A program made the translations under genes and the position numbers. Under the pieces are notes generated by a model, which was not told where the DNA came from, ran no database searches, and saw only the letters and a program-made list of their open reading frames with translations. From IMG/VR virus record IMGVR_UViG_3300049255_000590, positions 1-32,021 of that record: a DNA stretch of 32,021 nt, one strand, 5' to 3'. This DNA is from a virus. Numbering within the stretch: position 1 is the stretch's first letter; every line of letters starts with the position of its first letter. Below, in pieces: positions 12,568 through 20,866 of the stretch.

Positions 12568-12870
12568 GTGAAGCGCCAACTCTCGCGAGGGTGCTTCTAC
12601 GTCCTAGAGGCGGTCGCCAGGCAGCCCGGCGGCAACCATGGTATGATCGCTGAAATCGCCGGGACGAGCTCAGGAAGTATTTATTACTTTCGGCGCCGGC
12701 TTGAGTTCTACGGGCTTGTAAGCGTCCTCAGTGGCCGCATGTGGCTCACGGAGAAGGGCAAGATCGCCCTCGCGATCCGACACGGCCAGCAGCAGAAGCA
12801 GCGAGCAAAGAAGGCAGCGCGCCATGGCAGCCATCACTTGGCCGAAAGCGCTCGCGTGGGTGCGAATTGA
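12568..12870 (+). CDS. Putative winged-helix protein in the lysis module
   Basis: In this 100-aa protein, residues about 5-70 look like a winged helix (CFYVLEAVARQPGGNHGMIAEIA, then SIYYFRRRLEFYGLVSV and LTEKGKIAL). A basic Gln/Lys/Arg tail follows. GTG at 12568 has GGGGG at good spacing; GTG at 12562 overlaps the previous stop and is an alternative. The tail overlaps the GH108 gene by 47 nt. It could regulate late or lysis genes, or be a leftover regulator. Confidence 0.6.
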   Translation: MKRQLSRGCFYVLEAVARQPGGNHGMIAEIAGTSSGSIYYFRRRLEFYGLVSVLSGRMWLTEKGKIALAIRHGQQQKQRAKKAARHGSHHLAESARVGAN

Positions 12871-13348
12871 CGAAGGTGGGAACGACGACGACCCGCACGA
12901 CCACGGCGGCCGGACATCGCGCGGCATAACGCAACGCGAGTATGACGCATGGTGCCACGAGCGCGGCAAGTCGACTTGCGATGTCTGGCACGCGCCCGAC
13001 GCAGACATAGATGCAATCTATCACGGCGAATACTGGAACCCGTGGTGCGACGGGCTGCCGATCGGCACCGACTACATTTTTTTCGACATGAGCGTGAACA
13101 GCGGGCCGCATGAGGCGACCGTGCTGCTGCAGCGCGCCCTCGGAGTTGCCGACGACGGCCGCATGGGACCGATCACGCGCAACGCGCTCGCTGCCGCCTA
13201 TCAGAAAAAGCTGATCACCGGCTTTTCTTCCGAGAAGCGCGTGTTCTACCGGCGCATTTCAATGAAGCCAGGTCAACGCAAGTTCCTACAAGGCTGGCTC
13301 AACCGCACCGATGCCGTCGAGAGGCGGGCCTTGACGCTTTTATCCTGA
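12824..13348 (+). CDS. GH108 N-acetylmuramidase endolysin
   Basis: This 174-aa protein has the GH108 signature IDEGGNDDDPHDHGGRTSRG, with catalytic Glu17 in the N-terminal helix, followed by a core helical region. The later DGLPIGTDYIFFDMSVNSGP and VLLQRALGVADDGRMGPITR match the peptidoglycan-binding part that follows GH108 in TtsA-type muramidases and phage endolysins. It cleaves the glycan between MurNAc and GlcNAc. There is no signal peptide, so it should rely on the holin encoded just downstream. The ATG at 12824 gives the standard length (about 170-180 aa). Confidence 0.92.
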   Translation: MAAITWPKALAWVRIDEGGNDDDPHDHGGRTSRGITQREYDAWCHERGKSTCDVWHAPDADIDAIYHGEYWNPWCDGLPIGTDYIFFDMSVNSGPHEATVLLQRALGVADDGRMGPITRNALAAAYQKKLITGFSSEKRVFYRRISMKPGQRKFLQGWLNRTDAVERRALTLLS

Positions 13349-13364
13349 CCTCTGGAGAGATCCG

Positions 13365-13619
13365 ATGGACGACGAAACCACCGGCCTAGTGAAACAGGTC
13401 GCCGGCGGAATGATCCGCCATGCGCTCACGACGTTCGGCGGAATGCTCGTCGCCGCCGGCATCATCGACAACACCGAGGTTTCCGCATTCGTCGGCGCCG
13501 GCATGTGCCTCGCTGGCATCGCTTGGAGCTGGTGGCAGAAGCGCGGTCAGGCGGCGATCATCGCCGACCTTAAGCGTTTCCGCGACATGATCCTCGACGA
13601 AAAGAAGGGAGCCGCATGA
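13365..13619 (+). CDS. Holin
   Basis: This 84-aa protein has two likely membrane helices (IRHALTTFGGMLVAAGII and VSAFVGAGMCLAGIAWSWW), separated by a short polar turn (DNTE), and a charged C-terminus (KRFRDMILDEKKGA). This is the size and layout of the Pam3-gp28-like phage holins. It follows the endolysin by 16 nt. It would form holes that let the muramidase reach the wall. Confidence 0.85.
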   Translation: MDDETTGLVKQVAGGMIRHALTTFGGMLVAAGIIDNTEVSAFVGAGMCLAGIAWSWWQKRGQAAIIADLKRFRDMILDEKKGAA

Positions 13620-14143
13620 TGAAGCGCAAAGCCGCGATCATCTGCGGCCTCGGCTGGCTGTGGCTCGATCCGCCCGGCGGTATGCGTTACATCGCGCCTC
13701 GGCTTCACGCGCTCGGGCTCATCGTCCCGCCGCAGCCGTTCCATTACGACGACAGCCAGGGCATTCATGATTTCCTGGCGGACGCTGACGAGGCTTACTC
13801 GATTGGCGACAGTTTCGGCGCCGACTACCAAGTGCAGGATTTTGTCGGTCTCAGCGTCGCATACGTCGCCGGCTTCCAGCCCTCGATGTATGCGACCGAC
13901 GTCCGCATCAATCCCGCGACGGGCATCGGAGAGATTACCGTTCCGCCGAACGTAAAGTACGCCCATTGCATCCGCGATCCTCAGTGGGCCGACACTGGCG
14001 GCCTCGGCTTCGCGACCTACGTCGCTGCCGATCCGAAACGCACCACGATCATCACCACGGAACACCGCGGCGCTCATCCTGATAACTACGGCGTGATGCA
14101 GGACCTGATCGTCGCCGAGATACGCCACCGCGTCGGAGCCTGA
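13616..14143 (+). CDS. Alpha/beta-hydrolase-like protein in the lysis module
   Basis: This 175-aa protein has a nucleophile-elbow motif YSIGDSFGAD (Gly-Asp-Ser66-Phe-Gly), a nearby glycine turn (IICGLGWLW), and His150/His154 near the C-terminus (TEHRGAHPDN). Together they suggest a Ser-His(-Asp) hydrolase of the alpha/beta fold. It overlaps the holin gene by ATGATGA and shares its transcript. Esterase or lipase activity on envelope lipids, similar in idea to mycobacteriophage LysB, would fit, but no similarity to LysB is claimed. A host-surface esterase for adsorption is the other option. Confidence 0.6.
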   Translation: MMKRKAAIICGLGWLWLDPPGGMRYIAPRLHALGLIVPPQPFHYDDSQGIHDFLADADEAYSIGDSFGADYQVQDFVGLSVAYVAGFQPSMYATDVRINPATGIGEITVPPNVKYAHCIRDPQWADTGGLGFATYVAADPKRTTIITTEHRGAHPDNYGVMQDLIVAEIRHRVGA

Positions 14144-14145
14144 CC

Positions 14146-14391
14146 ATGGGTGATTTCGTCGAGCAGATGGGCCTCCACATGGAAGGCTTCAACGACGATC
14201 AGATCAAACAGATAGACGCAATCCGCCCCGATATCGAGCACCTTGCCGGCGTCCTGCAGGTCCAGATGCCGGCGATCATCAAGCTTGTCGGCATCATCAA
14301 TGCAGAGCTGCCTCGCATCAATCGCGTCGTGCCCGTGCTGCACATGGCGATCACCCAGTTTAACCAGCACCAGAAGGAAATCGGAACATGA
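14146..14391 (+). CDS. Hypothetical helical protein (81 aa)
   Basis: This 81-aa protein is predicted helical, with heptad-like stretches (DQIKQIDAIRPDIEHLAGVL, then IKLVGIINAELPRINRVV). No family is recognised. It begins 3 nt after the hydrolase stop and overlaps the next gene by ATGA. Its pairing with the next gene suggests that the two act together. Confidence 0.65.
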   Translation: MGDFVEQMGLHMEGFNDDQIKQIDAIRPDIEHLAGVLQVQMPAIIKLVGIINAELPRINRVVPVLHMAITQFNQHQKEIGT

Positions 14392-14846
14392 GCTTTCTCG
14401 CGAACCTTGAGGCCGTCCTTCAAAAGGACGAGGAGTGGGTCGTTGCGGAAATCCGCAGGGGCTGGTCGCTCGTCCAGAGCGCGGAACATCAAGCAGAGAT
14501 CGACGTCTTGAACTTGTTCCACTGGATCCAGGCGCACCAAGCCGATGCGCTAAACTTGATGAATACGGTCCTGACCGACATCAAGGCTGTAGGAAGCGTC
14601 GCCGGCGCTTTGGTGCCTGGCTATGGGCCGTCGATTGTCGCCGGCGTCCAGATTGCGACCACGGCATTGCAAGCGGCCACGGCCGGCATCACCGTCCTTG
14701 CCCAGGGCATCCAACAAGGCTCGACGCCGATGTCGACGGTCAGCAACGCCTACACGCAGGTCAAGACCGCCGTGAACGCGGTCAACAACGTGCTTAAGGC
14801 GGCGACCACCCCGACTAGTGGGCTCCTGATGCCAGATGCCCACTAG
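14388..14846 (+). CDS. Hypothetical protein with hydrophobic centre (152 aa)
   Basis: In this 152-aa protein, the N-terminal part is helical and acidic (LEAVLQKDEEWVVAEIRRG). The centre (about 67-110) is a long, small-residue hydrophobic stretch (SVAGALVPGYGPSIVAGVQI, ATTALQAATAGITVLAQGI) that could enter membranes as a hairpin. The end is helical and polar. No family is recognised. It is the last gene before portal. Membrane insertion suggests a lysis accessory or an ejection role. Confidence 0.6.
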   Translation: MSFLANLEAVLQKDEEWVVAEIRRGWSLVQSAEHQAEIDVLNLFHWIQAHQADALNLMNTVLTDIKAVGSVAGALVPGYGPSIVAGVQIATTALQAATAGITVLAQGIQQGSTPMSTVSNAYTQVKTAVNAVNNVLKAATTPTSGLLMPDAH

Positions 14847-14874
14847 GGTTTCTGCGGCCTAAAGGTCTATTTGC

Positions 14875-16869
14875 ATGGCCGATTACAACATCGCCATCGC
14901 CGGTGGGAACGACGCCCCGGTCGACGCTGCCGTTGATGATGCCGAGCAGTATTACGACGTGGGACGCCTGCGCCGGCAGTACTATGACTATCTCGGCGTC
15001 AAGATGGGCGAGATCGAGGAGCAGAAAGAAGCGCGGCGCTACTATCACGGCGCGCAATGGTCCGAAAAGGAGATCAAGGCGTTAAAGCGTCGCCGCCAGC
15101 CGGTCATCACATCGAACCGGATCGTGCGGAAGATCGACGCTGTGGTCGGCCTGGTCGAGCGCCTGCGCCAGGACCCAAAGGCATACCCGAGGACGCCAGA
15201 TTGCGAACGAGGTGCCGATGTCGCAACCGCGACGCTGCGCTATTGCATCGACCACGTCGACTGGAAATCAAAATCTTCGCGCGTCGCGCGCTTTGCCGCG
15301 ATCGACGGCATCGCCGGCATCGAACTCGATCTCGCGACCGGCGACCACGGCGACCCGGATATTGATATCCATATCGTCTACGCCGACACATTCTTTTACG
15401 ACCCCCGTTCGTTCGACGATGGCTTTACCGATTGCCGCTTCATGGGCGTCTCGAAATGGGTCGACATCGACCAGGTCAAGGAGATGGTGCCCGACAAGGC
15501 CGAGGAGATAGACGGCTTGGCCGAGGCCGGCACGGATCTGACGCCAAACAGCGACCGCGAAATAACGTGGGTGAACACCTCGGCGCGCAAGGTGCGCCTT
15601 GTAGATCATTGGTACGTCAAGGACGCCAAATGGTGTTGGGCGCTCTATGTCGGCAATGTCGTCCTGATGGAGGGCGTCTCGCCCTATCTGGACGAGCGCA
15701 ATAAGACGTTCCCTAAATACATCATGTTCAGCGCGAGCGTCGACCATGACGCAGACCGCTATGGATTTGTACGCGCCCTGAAAGGGCCACAGGACGAGAT
15801 CAACCACCGCCGCAGCAAGGCGCTGCATCTGCTCAACTCGCGCCGCGTGATTTCCGAGAAGGGTGCTGTCGACGATGTCGAGAAGGCGCGCGCCGAATGG
15901 GCGAAACCGGATGGCTGGATTGAAATCAACCCGGCTAAGAAGGTGCAGCCGGATCAGACGACCCAGGACTTCGCCGGCCAGCTCCAGATGCTGCAAGAGG
16001 CGAAGAACGAAATTGAGAACTTCGGGCCTAACCCGGCTCTGATCGGCCAGGGCATTGAGAACAGCTCGGGCCGCGCCATCTCGCTGTTGCAACAGGCCGG
16101 CATCGCCGAGCTAGGGCCTTATCTGGTCAGCTACCGTACTTGGAAAATCCGCGTCTACCGCGCGATCTGGAACATAATTCAGCGATACTGGACCGCCGAA
16201 CGGTGGATCCGTGTCACCGACGACGAGGGCCTGGCGCAATTCGTGAAACTCAACGGGCTCGAGCTAGATCAGTACGGCCACCCGGCGATTGTGAACGCGG
16301 TCGGATCTCTCGACGTAGATATCATCCTCGACGAGGGACCGGACAATATCAATCTGATGGCGGACGCCTATGACACGCTCTCGGCGCTCGCCCAAGCCGG
16401 TCAGAGGATCCCGCCCGAAATCCTGATCCAGCTGGCGCCGCTGCAGAACAGCGTCAAGACGATGCTCCTGCAGAAGATGCAGGCGCTTTCGATGCCGGAC
16501 CCGGCGAAACAGCAAGCGCAACAGCTCGCGCTCGACGACCAACGCGCCAAGACCGACAACACCAGGGCGCGGACGATCCTCGACACGGCAAAGGCGGCCA
16601 AGACGCTGCACGATGCCCATCTCGATGCACGCCAGGCGATGATGCCGCAGGGGCAAGGTCAACTTCCGCTCGGCCCCGGTGCTCCTGGTCCCGGATTTCC
16701 CGGACCTGGCGCGCCTGGCGCCGGGCCGCTCCCTCCAGGGCCGGCTGGGCCACCGCCGCAGCAGCTCAACCCGCAACCGTTGCCACAGCCTGGCGGCCTC
16801 CCGCCGCCGATCACACAGCAACCGCTTCAACAGCCCGGCGTAATCCCGGCCGGCGCTCTCGCACGATAA
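14875..16869 (+). CDS. P22-like portal protein
   Basis: This 664-aa protein forms the dodecameric DNA gate at the head vertex. Features match P22-type portals: an N-terminal DNA-contact region (YYDYLGVKMGEIEEQKEARR, YYHGAQWSEKEI), the conserved RRRQPVITSNRIVRKIDAVV, the strand-rich stem (PDIDIHIVYADTFFYDPRS), and a helical crown. The C-terminal tail (about 600-664) is a Pro/Gly/Gln-rich low-complexity extension (PGPGFPGPGAPGAGPLPPG) probably disordered in the capsid. AAAGGTC precedes the ATG at 14875. Length is close to P22 gp1 (725 aa). Confidence 0.9.
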   Translation: MADYNIAIAGGNDAPVDAAVDDAEQYYDVGRLRRQYYDYLGVKMGEIEEQKEARRYYHGAQWSEKEIKALKRRRQPVITSNRIVRKIDAVVGLVERLRQDPKAYPRTPDCERGADVATATLRYCIDHVDWKSKSSRVARFAAIDGIAGIELDLATGDHGDPDIDIHIVYADTFFYDPRSFDDGFTDCRFMGVSKWVDIDQVKEMVPDKAEEIDGLAEAGTDLTPNSDREITWVNTSARKVRLVDHWYVKDAKWCWALYVGNVVLMEGVSPYLDERNKTFPKYIMFSASVDHDADRYGFVRALKGPQDEINHRRSKALHLLNSRRVISEKGAVDDVEKARAEWAKPDGWIEINPAKKVQPDQTTQDFAGQLQMLQEAKNEIENFGPNPALIGQGIENSSGRAISLLQQAGIAELGPYLVSYRTWKIRVYRAIWNIIQRYWTAERWIRVTDDEGLAQFVKLNGLELDQYGHPAIVNAVGSLDVDIILDEGPDNINLMADAYDTLSALAQAGQRIPPEILIQLAPLQNSVKTMLLQKMQALSMPDPAKQQAQQLALDDQRAKTDNTRARTILDTAKAAKTLHDAHLDARQAMMPQGQGQLPLGPGAPGPGFPGPGAPGAGPLPPGPAGPPPQQLNPQPLPQPGGLPPPITQQPLQQPGVIPAGALAR

Positions 16870-16878
16870 GGGGATACG

Positions 16879-17366
16879 ATGATGGGCTCATATCACTCGG
16901 TCGATGCCTTCACGCGCACCGCTGACACCAACGCCTACACCGCTCTTGACGTGGTCGGCTCGGCAACAGCGGCGGGGGGTGCCGTCCGCAAGCTCATGGC
17001 AGTCGGACCCGTTCTCGGCGGCGAGGCGCGCATCAAGTCGGTTTCGCTCGAGATCGACATCGCCGCGGTTCCGTCCGGCATGACAAGCTTCCGCGCTTAT
17101 CTCTACAGCGCCACGCCCGCCAGCAATCTTGGCGACAACGCCGCTTGGGACATCGCGTCCAACGATCGCCCGGCGTTCCTCGGCTATGTCGACCTCGGGA
17201 CGCCCGTCGATCTTGGCTCGACGCTCTACGTCAAGACCGACGAGGTGAATATGCAGATCACCGTCCCGGCAACCTATTCTACTACCTCGTCACCAATGGC
17301 GGTTACACGCCGGGCTCGGCGGACAAGTTCACGGTGAAATTCCACGCCGTCGACGCCATCACCTGA
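16879..17366 (+). pseudogene. Frameshifted virion-type gene
   Basis: The frame from ATG 16879 gives a strand-rich protein (SVDAFTRTADTNAYTALDVV, YVDLGTPVDLGSTLYV) up to Pro130, then turns into an Arg/Ser-rich tail that stops at 17337. In the -1 frame the natural continuation is visible: GNLFYYLVTNGGYTPGSADK, then FTVKFHAVDAIT, stopping at 17366. Adding one G in the CCCGGC at 17265-17270 would give a clean 162-aa protein. I therefore read a one-base loss or a sequence error, not a planned shift, because no X-XXY-YYZ slippery site is present. The protein is likely a head or tail accessory component. The 150 bp after it hold no gene. Confidence 0.75.
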
Positions 17367-17516
17367 CGACCAGTTCGTCTGATCCGACGACACAGGATCC
17401 GGCACTTGGGACGTTACGCCATGATCTCCGTCTGGCCTGAACGCACACAGGCTCGGCGCTTGCGACGACACAGCATGGACTTTCGTATCCCACTACGCAC
17501 AGGGGACTAGGAGCAA

Positions 17517-18509
17517 ATGGCTGACATTCCCGAAAATGAGAACCTGATTGATGCAGTCCAAACCGGCGTCCGCGAGACGGAAGCCGAGATACTGAACGAA
17601 GCCTTCATCGACCCGCCTGAGGATGGCGACGCCGACGAAGCGGACACTCAGGATCAGACTGACGCGCAAGACGCATCGAGCGATCGGCCCCGTGATGAAA
17701 AGGGCAAATTCGTCGCCAAGGATGCCGCCAAGCAAGCCGACCAGCAGACCCCGGAACAGCAGAAGGCTGCCGAGGGCGAGCAGGCCGGTGAGAAGGGCGA
17801 CAAAGATGACGGCGAAACGGTCCCGCGATGGCGCCTGCGCGAAATCGCCGAGGAGCGGCGCCAGGCGCAAGCCGAGCGCGACCAGCTCCGCGCCGAGCTG
17901 ATCAGGCTGCAGACCCAGCAGCAGACGCGGCAGCCGCCGCAGTCTCCTGCACAAGGTCTGCAACAGCAACCGCAGCAAGAGAACCAGGAAATCGACCCGC
18001 TGCTCGATCCCGTAGGCTTCGCGAACCGGCTTCGATCCGAGTTCGCGCAGCAGCTCGCGACGCAGCAGCTAAATTTCTCGCTCTCCCGCGCCCACGATCG
18101 GCACGGCGAGGTATTCGAGAAAGCCTATGAAGCCCTCGTCACTGAGGGCCAGCGTGGGAACGGCGCGATTGTCAGAGATCTGACGAGCCGTCCGAACCCA
18201 GGCGAGGCGATCGTAACCTGGCACAAGCAGCAGATGCTGCTCCGCGAAACCAACGGAGACCTCGACGCCTACAAGTCACGGGTGCGCGAGGAGCTACTGC
18301 AGGATCCGGAGTTTCTCAAGCAGGCAATGGAAACCGCTCGCGGCCAAGCCACCGGCGGCCAGCGGCAGCCAACTCAAGGTCAACGACCAAATACCATCAC
18401 GCGACTGCCGCCGTCTCTCTCCCGCACGGCCGGGTCCTCGGCGAACGTGGACCCGATCGACACGGACGACAGCGACGACGCGATATTCGCGTTTGCAACG
18501 CAACGCTAA
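17517..18509 (+). CDS. Putative capsid scaffolding protein
   Basis: This 330-aa acidic, Gln-rich protein lies directly before the coat gene, the scaffold position. The first 100 residues are acidic and disordered (PPEDGDADEADTQDQTDAQD). A coiled coil follows (about 105-145: WRLREIAEERRQAQAERDQL). The later helical part includes DPVGFANRLRSEFAQQLA. The end is low-complexity. Such layout (disordered acidic head, coiled coil, basic end) is common for scaffolds of P22/N4-like phages, which leave the prohead during maturation. No sequence family can be named. Confidence 0.75.
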   Translation: MADIPENENLIDAVQTGVRETEAEILNEAFIDPPEDGDADEADTQDQTDAQDASSDRPRDEKGKFVAKDAAKQADQQTPEQQKAAEGEQAGEKGDKDDGETVPRWRLREIAEERRQAQAERDQLRAELIRLQTQQQTRQPPQSPAQGLQQQPQQENQEIDPLLDPVGFANRLRSEFAQQLATQQLNFSLSRAHDRHGEVFEKAYEALVTEGQRGNGAIVRDLTSRPNPGEAIVTWHKQQMLLRETNGDLDAYKSRVREELLQDPEFLKQAMETARGQATGGQRQPTQGQRPNTITRLPPSLSRTAGSSANVDPIDTDDSDDAIFAFATQR

Positions 18510-18536
18510 GACCGTCCCGCTATATCGACAATGACG

Positions 18537-18559
18537 AGCCGCCTCCGGGCGGCTTTTTT
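18537..18559 (+). terminator. Rho-independent terminator-like hairpin before the coat gene
   Basis: AGCCGCC and GGCGGCT form a 7-bp stem with a TCCG loop, followed by six T. It lies 28 nt after the scaffold stop and about 30 nt before the coat ATG. As coat must be highly expressed, it is probably a partial terminator with a new promoter or read-through beyond it. Confidence 0.85.
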
Positions 18560-18590
18560 GTTGCGCGGACGGTAAGAAAGGAGAGGAGCC

Positions 18591-19736
18591 ATGGCTCTTT
18601 CAACCGTCCAGGCTAATAATAAACTCATCCGCTTCCGCAAAGAGATCACGCGGGAGTTCATTCGCGAGAATATGTTCTCGCCCTTCATGGGCACCGGCCT
18701 GACCTCGATCATCCGCGTGATGAACGACCTCAAGGCCGGCGGCGAACAGGTCAACGTCCCGCTGGTTGCCCGCCTCCAGGCGACCGCCATCGCTAACGGT
18801 ACGCTCGCCGGTAACGAAGAGGCGATCGACGAGTACGGCTTCCGGATGTGGATTGACTGGGCGCGCAACGCGGTCAAGACCAACAAGCAGGAACTGCACC
18901 GCGCGTCCGCCGACATCTTCGACTATGCTCGCCCGCTTCTGTCCGATTGGGGTAAGGAGCTGCTCAAGAACGAGATCGTTGACGCACTCAACTGCGTCGT
19001 CTCCGAAAGCGCGCCTCCGAACCTCGGCACGACAAACGGTCAGCGCGTCAACGGCATCTCGATCGACAGCGCCACCAGCACCCAGTGCAACACTTGGGTG
19101 TCTGACAACTCCGATCGCGTGCTGTTCGGTCACTCGGTATCGAACTATTCCTCGACATTCGCGACCGCGCTCGGCAACCTCACCACCTCGAGCGACAAGC
19201 TTACTGCGGCCGCGCTCAAGTTGATGAAGCGTCTCGCGATGAAAGCCAACCCTCGCATCCGTCCCTACAAGACGAATGACGGCTACGATTATTACATGGC
19301 GTTCATGGGTCCGAACTGCTTCCGCGATCTTGCGAACGACGCCACGATCATCAACGCCAACCTCTACGCTCGCGAGCGAAGCCCGCGTGCGCTGCAGAAT
19401 AACCCGCTCTTTAACGACGGCGATATTCTGTATGACGGCATCATCTGCCGCCAAGTCCCCGAGATGGATGTTCGCAACCCGACGCTCTACGCGACGGCGG
19501 GCGGCAGCTCCACCAAGGTCGCCCCAGTGTTCCTGTGCGGTCAGTCCGCGCTGGCCATGTTCTGGGGCCAGATGCCCAAGCCCACCACCCTCGACAACAC
19601 CGACTATCAATTCCTGCGCGGTGTCGGCATCGAGATGGCCTACGGCATCGGCAAGACCTTCAAAAAGACGACGGGCGGCGCTCTAAAGGAATGGGGCGTG
19701 TTCACCGGCTTCTTTAGCGCCGCTGACGACGCCTAA
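18591..19736 (+). CDS. Major capsid (coat) protein
   Basis: This 381-aa protein resembles the N4-gp56-like coat family (HK97 fold). The N-terminal region has FTREF-type helices (LIRFRKEITREFIREN), then the typical MGTGLTSIIRVMNDLKAGGE and VNVPLVARL strands. It continues with EEAIDEYGFRMWIDWARNAV and later NDGYDYYMAFMGPNCFRDL. Length and the downstream accessory gene fit. A strong AAGGAGAGGAG ribosome site precedes the ATG, as expected for an abundant protein. It sits between scaffold and the head-completion genes. Confidence 0.88.
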   Translation: MALSTVQANNKLIRFRKEITREFIRENMFSPFMGTGLTSIIRVMNDLKAGGEQVNVPLVARLQATAIANGTLAGNEEAIDEYGFRMWIDWARNAVKTNKQELHRASADIFDYARPLLSDWGKELLKNEIVDALNCVVSESAPPNLGTTNGQRVNGISIDSATSTQCNTWVSDNSDRVLFGHSVSNYSSTFATALGNLTTSSDKLTAAALKLMKRLAMKANPRIRPYKTNDGYDYYMAFMGPNCFRDLANDATIINANLYARERSPRALQNNPLFNDGDILYDGIICRQVPEMDVRNPTLYATAGGSSTKVAPVFLCGQSALAMFWGQMPKPTTLDNTDYQFLRGVGIEMAYGIGKTFKKTTGGALKEWGVFTGFFSAADDA

Positions 19737-19763
19737 CGCCTGATGGCATGAACCAGAGCCGAC

Positions 19764-19787
19764 GAGGGCGCCGGCAACGGCGCCCTC
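19764..19787 (+). other. Strong hairpin after the coat gene
   Basis: Perfect 10-bp stem GAGGGCGCCG / CGGCGCCCTC with loop GCAA, a very stable tetraloop type. No U-run follows, so it is more likely an mRNA-stability or processing element than a terminator. Confidence 0.8.
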
Positions 19788-19814
19788 TACGCTCCAGCAC
19801 AAGGAAACAGAGAC

Positions 19815-20219
19815 ATGTCAAATTCAGGCTCAGCCCGCGAACTGGGTTTCCACGCCGTCCATTACATCCGACGCCGGATGCAATATTCCGACGTAGGTTT
19901 CACGTCCGGCATCAAGATCGGTCGCCTCCCCAAGGGCGCGTTTATCAAGCGCATCCAGTGGCACAAGGCGACGGCGTTCAACTCGACCTCCACCGACACG
20001 GTGAAGATCGGAGTTTCCGCCGGTGACAACACCATCCTCGCGGCAACAGACGTGCATTCCACCGGCCACGTCGACCACACCTCGGCCGCAGGGCTGGGCA
20101 AGGTGGCCGCGACCACGGCCGATGCCGATGTCTATGTCACTTGGACGAGCGGCGGCGGCAAGCCGAGCGCTGGCGATTGCACGGTCATTATCGAGTACGT
20201 CCCCGATAACGATCAGTAA
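19815..20219 (+). CDS. Accessory virion protein after coat (possible decoration protein)
   Basis: This 134-aa strand-rich protein has features RRRMQYSDVGFTSGIKIG, ATAFNSTSTDTVKIGVSAGD and DADVYVTWTSGGGKP, which suggest a beta-sandwich. It is placed directly after coat, where decoration or cement proteins are common, and its strand-turn pattern resembles the frameshifted gene at 16879. The gene sits between two hairpins, which may give it its own mRNA level. The role is inferred from position. Confidence 0.7.
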   Translation: MSNSGSARELGFHAVHYIRRRMQYSDVGFTSGIKIGRLPKGAFIKRIQWHKATAFNSTSTDTVKIGVSAGDNTILAATDVHSTGHVDHTSAAGLGKVAATTADADVYVTWTSGGGKPSAGDCTVIIEYVPDNDQ

Positions 20220-20226
20220 GCATCGG

Positions 20227-20246
20227 GCTGGCGCTTCGGCGCCAGC
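20227..20246 (+). other. UUCG hairpin after the accessory virion gene
   Basis: GCTGGCGC / GCGCCAGC 8-bp stem closed by a TTCG tetraloop, 7 nt after the stop at 20219. A C/T-rich stretch follows without a T-run. Probably an mRNA stabiliser or weak terminator. Confidence 0.8.
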
Positions 20247-20277
20247 TCTCCCTCCCACGCCATCACTGGAGACATCC

Positions 20278-20529
20278 ATGGCGAAAGCATTGATTACGTG
20301 GCTCGGTGAGGATCACCTCCACGGTACTGACGGCAACGGCGACCCGCGACAGGGGCCGCGCTCGACGACGTGGAACGGCATAAAGTTCCCAATAGGGGAA
20401 CCAATCGAAATCACGAACGAGAAAATGATCGCAACCGCCCGCACAAACCCATTCTTCGAGGTCATCGAGGATAGAGGGCCGCCCGTGCAGAAGGGGAAGC
20501 GCGGCGATGGCAACGAAGAGCAGAATTGA
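20278..20529 (+). CDS. Hypothetical head-region protein (83 aa)
   Basis: This 83-aa protein has ITWLGEDHLHGTDGNGDPRQ near the start and NEKMIATARTNPFFEVIED at the end. Similar small proteins lie after coat in alphaproteobacterial phages, without known role. The ATG at 20278 is preceded by GGAG; an earlier ATG in the frame would overlap the hairpin and the previous gene. It overlaps the next gene by 23 nt. Confidence 0.7.
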   Translation: MAKALITWLGEDHLHGTDGNGDPRQGPRSTTWNGIKFPIGEPIEITNEKMIATARTNPFFEVIEDRGPPVQKGKRGDGNEEQN

Positions 20530-20866
20530 CCTCATCAACCAGGCGCTCGTTAATCTGGGCGTCCTGGCGGCCGGCCAGACGGCATCGGCCGAGGACACTG
20601 CGACGATCGACGCCTATATCGACCCGCTCGTCGAGGAACTCGAGGAGCGCGAGATTGCCTTTGTCGACGACACCGATGCCATTCCGAACTCCTGGTTTCT
20701 GCCGCTTGCGATCATCCTAGCGGACGCGGCGGCGATGGCATTCGGGCTAGCCGGCGTCCCCGTCTCTGGCGGGACCCCGGACCCGGTTCTGAAAGCCGAG
20801 ACGCGGCTGCGCGTGGTGCAATACGCCAGGCCCACCGGCGAGCCGCAAAAAGGCGAGTATTTCTGA
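20507..20866 (+). CDS. P22 gp4-like head-completion (tail accessory) protein
   Basis: This 119-aa helical protein begins KSRIDLINQALVNLGVLAAG, the usual start of gp4-like portal-ring adaptors, which attach under the portal to hold the packaged DNA. The rest is helical (YIDPLVEELEEREIAFVDD, LPLAIILADAAAMAFGL). It is followed directly by a gp10-like gene, the same order as P22 gp4-gp10. Length is a little shorter than P22 gp4 (166 aa). Confidence 0.75.
   Translation: MATKSRIDLINQALVNLGVLAAGQTASAEDTATIDAYIDPLVEELEEREIAFVDDTDAIPNSWFLPLAIILADAAAMAFGLAGVPVSGGTPDPVLKAETRLRVVQYARPTGEPQKGEYF

Noticed and set aside
15268-16092. 274-codon minus-strand frame opposite portal
   Set aside because: Antisense shadow of a conserved portal region.
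18600-19610. 336-codon minus-strand frame opposite the coat gene
   Set aside because: Composition is a typical mirror of a well-supported coat protein; there is no ribosome site or operon context.
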